Source: Irpex lacteus (Eukaryota > Basidiomycota > Agaricomycetes > Polyporales > Irpicaceae). From it: a stretch of DNA of 12,682 nucleotides. The stretch lies in assembly GCA_001986395.2 (NCBI GenBank), contig MQVO02000260.1, positions 1-12,682 of the forward strand, read 5' to 3'. A program made the translations under genes and the position numbers. The notes beneath the pieces are model-generated. The model was not told where the DNA came from and made no database searches. It worked only from the letters and a program-made list of their open reading frames with translations. This document shows, piece after piece, positions 6,075-12,306 of the stretch. Numbering within the stretch: the first letter of the stretch is position 1; each line of letters starts with the position of its first letter.

Positions 6075-8849
6075 ATGATACAACAACAAATGTATAAATT
6101 AACACAAGGTACTACATTAAGTACTACTATTTTAACTCAATATATCACTCTATTCTGGACTGATATATTTGCACATTTATCTAATAGAGATAATATCCAT
6201 TTATTAATTCTATGTAAAGTTCAATTCCATAATGGTGAAACCAGAACTTTGGCACATATGAGAAGATGTAACTTCACTGATAAAGATTTATTTACTAATT
6301 ATCTGGTTTCAAGATTAGGAGGATTAAATGATACCTATAAAGATACACCAATTATTTCAATAACTCTTGATTATAATATATGCGATGGTTTAGCAGCTGG
6401 TGATAGACTTCTATCTAAATCAGAAGAATATACAGTTGTTAAATATAATTATAATAATATGCAACTTCCTCTTAGTATGAATCCTGCAGATTATGGTACT
6501 ATTTTAATGAGTCAAGATATGGGTGATAAAATAAGATATATGATTCAAGATAGTCAAAATAGAGTAATTCAGATCGATGTATATGGTACTAATGATAATA
6601 CTTCATCAAGATATAATGAAGTATATTATTTAGCACCATTTGATCTTAAATATGTTGATACTCTTGCACTTATTGGAAACGGATTTACAAGACAAATTGG
6701 TAAAGATACACAATTTATTGATCATACTGGTGTAGTAGTATATAAAGAAAAAGAGATTCCTGCTAAACCATTCAATAAAATTAATTTAGATAAAAAAATA
6801 TCAGATGCTAGTGTATATTGCACTATTGATATTGAGACAGTTAATATTGAAGGAAATCAAATCCCGTATTTAATTTGTGGTTATGTTTATGGTAAACATT
6901 TTTATTCTTATGCCAATGATTTAAGTGAGAAATCACAGGTAGAAATGTTTAAATCATTTTTTAGTCAATTAATTGAGCATAAGAATATAAAATATGTATA
7001 CGCTCATAATCTATCGGGATTTGATGGAGTTTTCATACTTAAACATTTATTAGCTTTTGGTGCTTATTTAGTAAAACCTATAATTTTTAATGGAAAATTA
7101 ATAGGTATTGTACTAAAAATACAAGATGGTGATAAGGAGGATAAATTTATTACAATTAAATTTAAAGACTCATTATTATTACTTCCAATGTCTCTTAGAA
7201 AATTATGTAAATCTTTTAATGTTCCTACTCCTAAAACTCATTTTCCATTCAAATTAACTGATATTAATTATAATGGTCCTTTCCCTGCTTATGAATTATT
7301 TACAGATATTTCTAGAGAGGAATATGATTTAATTAAAAAAGAGCATGGAAATAGAGTATGGAGTTTTAGAGAGGAAGCTATTAAATATTGTAGTATTGAT
7401 TGTGTAGCTTTATTTGATATTATATTTAAATTTAATGAATTAATCTTTAACCAATTTAGTCTAAATGTTCACGGATCCTTAACTCTACCCTCTTTAGCTA
7501 TGAAGATTTATAAATCTTCATTTATGACTAAAAATACTATTTATCAGATACTGGGTAGAGTTGAATGGGATATCCGTGAATCTTATACTGGTGGTGCTGT
7601 AGATGTTTATATCAACCATAATGGTAATAATCAGAATCTTCTAAGTGGTATAAAAAATAAATTATATTATTATGATGTAAATTCTCTTTACCCTAATGTT
7701 ATGGCTTCTTTACAAATGCCTGTAGGTAAACCTATTGCATTTGAAGGTGATATTACTAAATATTGGTTAGCAGAAAATAAAGGGTTCTTTGATGATGAAA
7801 ATATATACTTTTTTTATTGTAAAATTACATCACCTAAATTCATGATGCATCCAATCCTTCAACGTAGAATCAAAACTGCTGATGGTGTAAGAACTATTGC
7901 TGGATTAGGTACTTGGACTGGATGGATCTCATCTTATGAATATCAGGTGTGTGAACCATTAGGATATAAATTCGAGATTCTAAATGGTTATAAATTTAAA
8001 AAAGCTAATATTTTCAGTGAGTATGTTAAAAAATTATATGAAATTAGATTGACTTACTCTAAATCAGACCCTTTAAATTTAGTTGCTAAATTATTAATGA
8101 ATTCACTTTATGGAAAATTTGGTATGAAATCTGAATCTTCTGGAGTTGAAGTATATGATGTAAGGGATGAATTCACAATTAAATTATTGCAAGAGCATTT
8201 GGATAAATCTGGTGAATCTATATCAGATATATTGAGAGTAGGTGACTACTATATTTTACAAACTAGTCAGATTCACTATAGATTTGATGATAAAGAGGAT
8301 ATGTACCATGGGTTAGACGTAAATGTTGCAATTGCATCTACGGTAACCGCTGGTGCGAGGTGCTTAATGTCTCAAGTTAAAAATACTGATGATATGAATG
8401 TATATTATACAGATACGGATAGTATTATTACTGATTCACCATTACCACCTTCATTAGTTGGTGATAAGTTAGGTCAATTTAAGCTTGAATGTGAAATCAC
8501 TAGAGCAGTATTTTTAGCTCCTAAAGTTTATGGAATTATTACTACTGATGGTGATGAAATCATTAAAGTTAAAGGTCTAACTAAAAATGCTGTAAAAGAT
8601 ATTCATGTTTCTGATTTGAGATTGTTATTGATTAAAGATGCAGATAAAAAAATTGAGCAAGTTAAATGGAATAAAACTATGTTTGAGGGAAAAATAGAAA
8701 TACTGAAAACAAGTTATAAACTTAGAGCTTCTTCAAACAAAAGAATGCCTGTATATGTACCAAATCAAAATCCACAAGACTTAAGTCAGTGGCTTGATAT
8801 TCTTACTAAAACTAAACCTTATATTTATAATGAAATTGAAGTTAAATAG
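6075..8849 (+). CDS. dpo: Protein-primed family B DNA polymerase, plasmid type
   Basis: The 924-residue enzyme replicates linear DNA from a terminal protein; relatives are the polymerases of fungal mitochondrial linear plasmids (invertrons), phi29 and adenovirus. All key motifs are present. ExoI is DIE (252-254). ExoII is NLSGFD (312-317). ExoIII is YCSID (438-442). YTGG is at 504-507. Motif A is DVNSLYP (534-540), motif B KLLMNSLYG (672-680) and motif C YTDTDS (778-783). KVY is at 817-819. The two protein-priming insertions would lie between motifs A and B. The first 245 or so residues have no visible domain; in invertron polymerases this part often serves as the terminal protein, so it may do so here. 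ATG at 6075 follows the 28-base spacer after the shared element; the stop is TAG at 8847. Trp is only TGG, unlike the native frame at 214. It looks intact, which is notable because integrated copies are usually broken. Confidence 0.96.
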   Translation: MIQQQMYKLTQGTTLSTTILTQYITLFWTDIFAHLSNRDNIHLLILCKVQFHNGETRTLAHMRRCNFTDKDLFTNYLVSRLGGLNDTYKDTPIISITLDYNICDGLAAGDRLLSKSEEYTVVKYNYNNMQLPLSMNPADYGTILMSQDMGDKIRYMIQDSQNRVIQIDVYGTNDNTSSRYNEVYYLAPFDLKYVDTLALIGNGFTRQIGKDTQFIDHTGVVVYKEKEIPAKPFNKINLDKKISDASVYCTIDIETVNIEGNQIPYLICGYVYGKHFYSYANDLSEKSQVEMFKSFFSQLIEHKNIKYVYAHNLSGFDGVFILKHLLAFGAYLVKPIIFNGKLIGIVLKIQDGDKEDKFITIKFKDSLLLLPMSLRKLCKSFNVPTPKTHFPFKLTDINYNGPFPAYELFTDISREEYDLIKKEHGNRVWSFREEAIKYCSIDCVALFDIIFKFNELIFNQFSLNVHGSLTLPSLAMKIYKSSFMTKNTIYQILGRVEWDIRESYTGGAVDVYINHNGNNQNLLSGIKNKLYYYDVNSLYPNVMASLQMPVGKPIAFEGDITKYWLAENKGFFDDENIYFFYCKITSPKFMMHPILQRRIKTADGVRTIAGLGTWTGWISSYEYQVCEPLGYKFEILNGYKFKKANIFSEYVKKLYEIRLTYSKSDPLNLVAKLLMNSLYGKFGMKSESSGVEVYDVRDEFTIKLLQEHLDKSGESISDILRVGDYYILQTSQIHYRFDDKEDMYHGLDVNVAIASTVTAGARCLMSQVKNTDDMNVYYTDTDSIITDSPLPPSLVGDKLGQFKLECEITRAVFLAPKVYGIITTDGDEIIKVKGLTKNAVKDIHVSDLRLLLIKDADKKIEQVKWNKTMFEGKIEILKTSYKLRASSNKRMPVYVPNQNPQDLSQWLDILTKTKPYIYNEIEVK

Positions 8850-8864
8850 TATAGTGTAATATAA
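8847..8864 (+). terminator. Shared 3' motif, copy 2 (overlaps dpo stop)
   Basis: TAGTATAGTGTAATATAA starts with the dpo stop codon itself. It matches the motif after ORF466 and at the LSU fragment end in its first eight bases and in the GTA that follows. Confidence 0.4.
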
Positions 8865-8882
8865 TATAATATAATCTTATTT

Positions 8883-8935
8883 TATAACCCCTTGTAATAT
8901 AACCCCTTGTAATATAACCCTTTGTAATATAAGCC
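8883..8935. repeat. 15-bp tandem repeat
   Basis: Three copies of TATAACCCCTTGTAA (8883, 8898, 8913; the third has CCCTTT) plus a partial TATAAGCC at 8928. It lies just after dpo. No function is evident; replication slippage explains it. Confidence 0.85.
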
Positions 8936-9004
8936 TGAAATATTATATAACTAAACTAAAAAATTAATTAAAATAAAAAGTTATTCGTTCGGATTTAAAA
9001 AAAA

Positions 9005-9313
9005 TTAAGTTTCAGGTATACTACTAATTAAAGTGGGTTCCATTACAGGATAATCTAAATTAGGAATATTAGCAATAGAATCAATAGGTTGAGTGTAAGT
9101 TTCTAGAGGCTCTACTTGTATTCCAATTTCTGTTGTTGAATCTACTATTTGATCTAGAGTTGAATCTACAATTGAATCTAAAGTTTTCTCTTCAGTTTGC
9201 ACTTCTTTATATACTATCCATATATCTCTTAATATTAAATGTTCTAAGATTAATCCAGTTGATACTGTAACTAATCCTGTAATAATTGCAAAAGCGATAT
9301 CTGAGAAACGTGG
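9005..9313 (-). pseudogene. C-terminal remnant of a membrane protein with acidic tail
   Basis: On the minus strand the frame is open for 102 codons, from just after a TAG (9314-9316) to TAA at 9005-9007, with no ATG. Starting at the only GTG (9200-9202) would give 65 residues but would cut off a convincing membrane segment (about residues 6-28 of the open region, with AIITGLVTVSTGLIL). The rest is Asp/Glu/Thr/Ser-rich with repeats of the type LDSIVDSTLDQIVDST. This layout, one membrane helix then an acidic Ser/Thr tail, resembles ORF466 in miniature, but the primary similarity is weak. The upstream space is taken by tRNA-Tyr, so an N-terminal part is probably missing. A short gene with an ATT or ATC start remains possible. 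Confidence 0.5.
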
Positions 9314-9333
9314 CTATATAACTAAAAATAGTT

Positions 9334-9417
9334 TAGGAAACAAGAGATTCGAACTCTTAAAAGCATCTAGCTACTGAGTTTACAGCTCACCCCTTCTTAC
9401 CGTAAAGGGAGTTTCCT
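9334..9417 (-). tRNA. trnY: tRNA-Tyr(GUA)
   Basis: Read on the minus strand, AGGAAAC (9411-9417) pairs with GTTTCCT (9335-9341), discriminator A. The anticodon stem TGAG/CTCA encloses loop CTGTAAA, so the anticodon is GTA. The long variable arm (GTAGCTAGATGC) is the class II form found in bacterial and many fungal mitochondrial Tyr tRNAs. The T-arm is AAGAG/CTCTT with loop TTCGAAT. It is the only clear minus-strand RNA gene here and lies directly before the minus-strand membrane-protein remnant. Confidence 0.93.
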
Positions 9418-9424
9418 TTTGAGA

Positions 9425-9880
9425 AAAGAGGTCCCTCTTTTCATTTTATTTCTTATAGGGTGCCCTGAAGCAATAAAATGAAACCGTTGGTCTTAATTAG
9501 AAGTAGAATCTTTAACTATGCCTTTAGTTAATCTGTATAACATAAAAATATATAAATTAAGGAGTAGTGGAGCATTCCACTCGATTGAAGAATAGTGATT
9601 TATTATTTGGACGACGTGGAAGTGATAATGTCAACATGAGTAGTATAATGTATGTATAATCATACACACCGTAAGTAAAAGGGTTTCAAGACAATGTTGT
9701 ACAGTCTTGAGTTAGGACGATCTCTAAGGTTATTAGCCGATGAGCGAGTTACAGCAAATCTTGTGCATCGGAAGATGTATGGGGTCAAGAAAACAATGTA
9801 ATTGTTATGGCCTAATACCATGATATTATCGTACCCTAAACCGACACAGGTTTAGTAGTATAGGAGTATAATTATTTTAT
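9425..9880 (+). rRNA. rnl: LSU rRNA fragment (about E. coli 985-1690)
   Basis: This is a clear piece of 23S-like rRNA. AGGTCCCTCTTTTCA (9429-9443) matches AAGGTCCCAAAGTCA. GTTGGTCTTAATTAGAAGTAG (from 9486) matches the GTPase-centre segment GTTGGCTTAGAAGCAG. GAGCATTCC (near 9570) matches GAGCGTTC. GTCAACATGAGTAG (9630-9643) matches GCTGACATAAGTAACG. ACCGTAAGTAAAAGGGTTTC matches GCCGGAAGACCAAGGGTTCC. TACCCTAAACCGACACAGGT (9832-9851) matches TACCCCAAACCGACACAGGT. The match then fades at GTAGTATAGGAGTATAA, and the next conserved block (AACTCGGCAAAATGG) is absent. The piece fills the gap between tRNA-Tyr and tRNA-Val, so its ends coincide with tRNA boundaries. The downstream domains IV-VI, with the peptidyl-transferase centre, are not in this window. 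Confidence 0.85.
9856..9873 (+). terminator. Shared 3' motif, copy 3 (end of LSU fragment)
   Basis: TAGTATAGGAGTATAATT lies where LSU similarity ends, 25 bases before tRNA-Val. With the preceding TTTAG it shares 13 bases exactly with the ORF466 3' flank. It may mark a processed RNA end, or show that the ORF466 3' flank derives from LSU sequence. Confidence 0.4.
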
Positions 9881-9897
9881 TAATAAAATATACACAA

Positions 9898-9971
9898 AAG
9901 GGATTTGCTTAATTGGTATAGCATTTGTTTTACACACAAAATTAGTATTGGTTCGAGTTTAATATTTTTTA
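9898..9971 (+). tRNA. trnV: tRNA-Val(UAC)
   Basis: The anticodon stem TTTGT/ACAAA encloses loop TTTACAC, giving anticodon TAC. The D-arm is GCTTAATTGGTATAGC. The T-loop is TTCGAGT with stem ATTGG/TTAAT. The acceptor AAGGGAT pairs with ATTTTTT, so three of the seven pairs are G-U and there is no G-C pair. It may be edited, weak or decaying. It directly follows the LSU fragment on the same strand. Confidence 0.75.
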
Positions 9972-9984
9972 GTTGCCTTAATAA

Positions 9985-10300
9985 AAAAAAAAAGGAGAAT
10001 AGTGTCCAGCAGTTAGGGATTATAGTGAAGGTACTTAATTGTATGTAATTGTTATTTGTAATTAATTAAATTTAAGGGTTTATATTAAAGAATGATTGAT
10101 ATAAATTTATAGTCCTGTCTAAATATTGTGCCAGGGTAATACAGTGAGAGCTAGCTCTCCCGGGAATAAGGAAAGTAGCTATATAATAATTATTAATAAT
10201 TTACTGTATCATTTTAATATTATCATGCCCTATTGAGACAATTAACAGTGCTCTGTTTTAACCGTTGAGCTATAGTAGCTTAAATTTAAATTTTAATAAC
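9985..10300. other. Structured rRNA/tRNA-like debris
   Basis: No protein frame is seen. The palindrome GAGAGCTAGCTCTC (10146-10159), followed by CCGGGAATAAGGAAAG, resembles the 23S segment GGGAGATAGCTGGTTCTCCCCGAAAG (about 805-830) on the plus strand. On the minus strand, AGAGCACTGTT (about 10245-10255) matches 23S TAGAGCACTGTT (about 867), followed by a GGGCAT block. That same minus stretch begins like a tRNA (GCTACTATAGCTCAACGGTTA) but has no T-arm and no matching acceptor. I treat it as decayed RNA-gene sequence of uncertain strand. Confidence 0.35.
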
Positions 10301-10313
10301 TTCATTATTATCC

Positions 10314-10556
10314 TTACTGTAAATTTTTTAAATCATTCACAACTTGGCTAAAATCTTGTTTAATTTTTTTATTTTCATGATAAGTATTAACCTCATCATA
10401 TTTTTTTTAGCTTGTTTAGCTTCTGTTCAAGATATTCCTTAAGTTGCTCTAAACCTTCCTTTGTAGTGTTTTCACTTTCTTTATCGAAAAATGAAGGATA
10501 ATTTTTTTAAGTTGATTTGCTTCAGCATTAAACTCTTTTTGACTGTCAGGCAATTT
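10314..10556 (-). pseudogene. Frameshifted coiled-coil-type protein remnant
   Basis: Three minus-strand frames join in order into one Lys/Glu/Asn-rich protein of about 80 residues. The segments contain LPDSQKEFNAEANQL, then YPSFFDKESENTTKEGLEQL, then YDEVNTYHENKKIKQ, ending in TAA at 10314-10316. The breaks fall in the A-runs (T-runs on the plus strand) at 10502-10508 and 10401-10408. The second break also exposes TAA under code 4, so TGA readthrough does not repair it. There is no ATG, and an in-frame TAA at 10557-10559 closes the 5' side, so the N-terminus is missing. The EGLEQLKEYLEQKL stretch should form a coiled coil. FPNFYKDS in the gene at 11754 faintly resembles YPSFFDKES here. Either a true pseudogene or homopolymer sequencing error in a real gene would explain it. 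Confidence 0.6.
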
Positions 10557-10869
10557 TTAAAACACAAAGTACTACTCTATTTTAATTAAATTAGGTTTTA
10601 GGATAATTATATATTTATACAATAGATAGTCAAATAGGTATAAATTTTAAGGGGAAACATAAAATTAATGATTTTAAATATATATGATGTTCTTTTATTA
10701 AAAATTATTACAATAATTTTTAATCTCACCTTTTCTTTTTATTTTAAGCTATAATAAAGTATTAAAGGGCATAAAAGAGTATAAATATATTACAATAAAA
10801 AAATTATGTAATATATTGTTATTTTTTTTTAATTGATATTATATATCTAATTTTTTTATATAAAGATAA
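10557..10869. other. AT-rich region with two strong hairpins
   Basis: No gene is recognised. A perfect 13-bp inverted repeat (ATTAAAAATTATT, two-base centre) spans 10697-10724. A 10-bp stem AATATATTAC/GTAATATATT spans 10784-10817. Such AT hairpins may be RNA-processing or replication features, but chance is also plausible at this composition. Confidence 0.4.
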
Positions 10870-10940
10870 GCGAGTATAGTTAAGGGGTATAACTTCTGTC
10901 TTCCAAATAGATGTCATCAGTTCGAATCTGATTACTCGTA
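10870..10940 (+). tRNA. trnG: tRNA-Gly(UCC)
   Basis: The acceptor GCGAGTA pairs with TACTCGT perfectly, discriminator A. The anticodon stem TCTGT/ATAGA encloses loop CTTCCAA, anticodon TCC. The T-arm ATCAG/CTGAT has loop TTCGAAT. The acceptor closely resembles that of tRNA-Leu at 3376. Confidence 0.92.
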
Positions 10941-11058
10941 AATATAAAATAAGGGCAGGGTGGATAAGTGGAGAGTTTATGCCTTAAAAAAAGAAATATT
11001 TATATTCTTTTTAATAGGTTGTGTTAGGAGGGTAAGCTAATATCAATAGATACAATAA
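10941..11058. other. Spacer with hairpin between tRNA-Gly and tRNA-Lys
   Basis: GGCAGGGTGGATAAGTGGAG at 10955 looks like the start of a Ser- or Leu-type tRNA, and a long hairpin follows (CCT...AGAA near 10982-10997 with TTCTTTTTAATAGG at 11006-11019). No T-arm or matching acceptor can be found, so this is at most a tRNA relic. Confidence 0.3.
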
Positions 11059-11131
11059 GGAAGCAGAACTTGAGTGGTTTGAGTGTCTCCCTTTTAAGGA
11101 GAAAGTCCTGGTTCGAGTCCAGGTGCTTTCA
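11059..11131 (+). tRNA. trnK: tRNA-Lys(UUU)
   Basis: The acceptor GGAAGCA pairs with TGCTTTC (one G-U), discriminator A. The anticodon stem TCTCC/GGAGA encloses loop CTTTTAA, anticodon TTT. The T-arm CCTGG/CCAGG has loop TTCGAGT. It is the best-formed tRNA of the window. Confidence 0.95.
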
Positions 11132-11285
11132 TATTCCTCCTGTATTTACCTCCTTATTTTATAAAAAAGGAATAAATAAAAATAAAATCAAAATTTAGAT
11201 GTTTTTAAACATAATTTAGTTACTATCCACTTTCCACTTATTCATGTGAACTTTTATACTTAGAATTTTTAAATAAAAGTAGACT
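11132..11285. other. AT-rich spacer
   Basis: No gene or RNA motif is seen between tRNA-Lys and the nested palindromes. Confidence 0.4.
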
Positions 11286-11378
11286 TCCCCCAAAAAACAT
11301 CCCCAAAAACTAGGTATTATAAATAATTCTAACTAGTTTTTTTGGGGATTATTTCTACCGCGACCCTAGTTTTTTGGG
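11286..11378. repeat. Nested palindromic elements (copy 5 inside a split copy)
   Basis: A diverged full copy spans 11301-11347: arms CCCCAAAAACTAG and CTAGTTTTTTTGGGG, with inner GTATTA/TAATTC mismatched. It is flanked by CCCCCAAAAAAC (11286-11297) on the left and CTAGTTTTTTGGG (11366-11378) on the right. The flanks are the two outer arms of another copy, as if one element landed inside another. The intervening 11348-11365 holds ACCGCGACC, which is unusually GC-rich here. Confidence 0.75.
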
Positions 11379-11389
11379 TTTGGTAGTAT

Positions 11390-11546
11390 TTATCTATAAA
11401 AAGAAGTCATTCTTGTTCCAGTTCTATTGTATAATACGGCACCTGCATATATTTTATATAAATAAGCCACAGGATAAAAATCCGTGTGCTAGAGCTAATA
11501 CTATACTTCCTTCTAACCCTAGAACTGTTTAGCTAAATATTTCTAT
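11390..11546 (-). pseudogene. nad4: nad4 fragment, decayed
   Basis: On the minus strand, IFS, then an in-frame TAA (11529-11531), then TVLGLEGSIVLALAHGFLSCGLFI, shown here as two parts (TVLGLEGSIV and LALAHGFLSCGLFI), continues after a small insertion and +1 shift near 11443-11452 with AGAVLYNRTGTRMTSFYR and TAA. This corresponds to the conserved core of NADH dehydrogenase subunit 4, where FS.N..GIEGSI, a SHG(F/L)VS block and CVGVLYDR.KTR are typical. Only about 45 codons remain of a gene of about 450-500 codons. The functional nad4 must lie elsewhere, so this is a partial duplicate left by recombination. Confidence 0.8.
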
Positions 11547-11753
11547 TAAATATTTATTAAGTTAATAAATAAAATTTAAATTTATTAAATAAAAGGAATA
11601 GAATAATATAATTATTCTACACTAAGCAATCAAATTAAACAGAATATGTTTATTAAGACTAATTAACTTAATTGAAATTAAGTTAAACTTTATCTTCTTA
11701 TTTTATTATCTATTTTTAGAATAAATAAAATAGGTATAGTCAATTCTTTTGAT
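11547..11753. other. AT-rich spacer
   Basis: AT-rich, with TTAACTTAATT/AATTAAGTTAA complementary runs near 11660-11685 that can form a hairpin upstream of the next gene. No gene is recognised. Confidence 0.4.
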
Positions 11754-12281
11754 GTGTGTTTTATTTTTTTTTTTATTAATATGAATATCTTAATGACAAA
11801 TAAGAAATTTTCTATTATACCCGTTCAACTTAGAACAGGTAGTATATATCCCGTGAAATATTTCCACGGCACTCATTTTTTACTTATGGATAATACGAAT
11901 CCTCAGGCTAATCCCAACAAAATACCAGAAGTTGATGCAACTAAAATGTTACAGGGGTTAGAGGAGATAGTTAAAAATAGTGAGTCCAAAACAGTATCCG
12001 ATTTGATTTCAGAGGATACATCTTCTTTTGAGGAGGCCTTTCCTAATTTTTATAAAGATTCAAAAATGTCCAAGTTCTTTGGTGAAAAAAAACTTAGTGA
12101 TATAATAAACCAAGCATTATCTAAAAATGATAATGATGATGAGTTTCTTTCTAAATTTAAGGATAGTATCAGTGAAGTTCCTGGTGATACTCCCTTGCAA
12201 AAATTAATTAATTTTTCTATACTAGAAAAAAATAAAAAAGATGGTTCTTGGGAAGGATTAGCTAATGATTTAAAAGGATAA
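11754..12281 (+). CDS. Hypothetical acidic protein (175 aa, or about 131 aa from M45)
   Basis: The frame starts at ATG 11754, with alternatives at 11781, 11793 and 11886, and ends in TAA at 12279. The first 44 residues contain no Asp or Glu but several Lys/Arg/His and hydrophobic residues, unlike the rest. If translated, they would look like a mitochondrial presequence of a nuclear-type protein. From M45 on, the protein is acidic and Asn/Lys/Ser-rich without a membrane segment. It includes LQGLEEIVKN, FEEAFPNFYKDSKMSKFFGE and a C-terminal WEGLANDLKG. Codons such as TTG, CAG, GGG, TCC and CCC are more frequent than in dpo or the native frame, suggesting foreign or recently acquired DNA. The next gene starts 25 bases later. 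I do not recognise the family. The 11886 start is plausible because the upstream part has odd composition. Confidence 0.6.
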   Translation: MCFIFFFINMNILMTNKKFSIIPVQLRTGSIYPVKYFHGTHFLLMDNTNPQANPNKIPEVDATKMLQGLEEIVKNSESKTVSDLISEDTSSFEEAFPNFYKDSKMSKFFGEKKLSDIINQALSKNDNDDEFLSKFKDSISEVPGDTPLQKLINFSILEKNKKDGSWEGLANDLKG

Positions 12282-12306
12282 AATTAATTTTGGTTATAAT
12301 GCGCCT

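Noticed and set aside
8883..8935. CRISPR-like repeat array
   Set aside because: The 15-base units are directly tandem with no spacers, and this is organellar DNA.
10020..10115. Group I intron core (TATAGTCC-like string near 10102)
   Set aside because: Only one short string resembles an intron element; no matching P, Q and R elements and no homing endonuclease frame are present.
10210..10282. Minus-strand tRNA (GCTACTATAGCTCAACGG...)
   Set aside because: Acceptor and D-arm look right, but the D-loop is too long, the anticodon loop would be nine bases, and the T-arm and 3' acceptor are missing; the LSU helix-38 reading fits as well.
10952..11030. Possible class II tRNA between tRNA-Gly and tRNA-Lys
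   Set aside because: The D-arm-like start is there, but no T-loop (TTC), no closing acceptor arm and no clear anticodon loop could be found.
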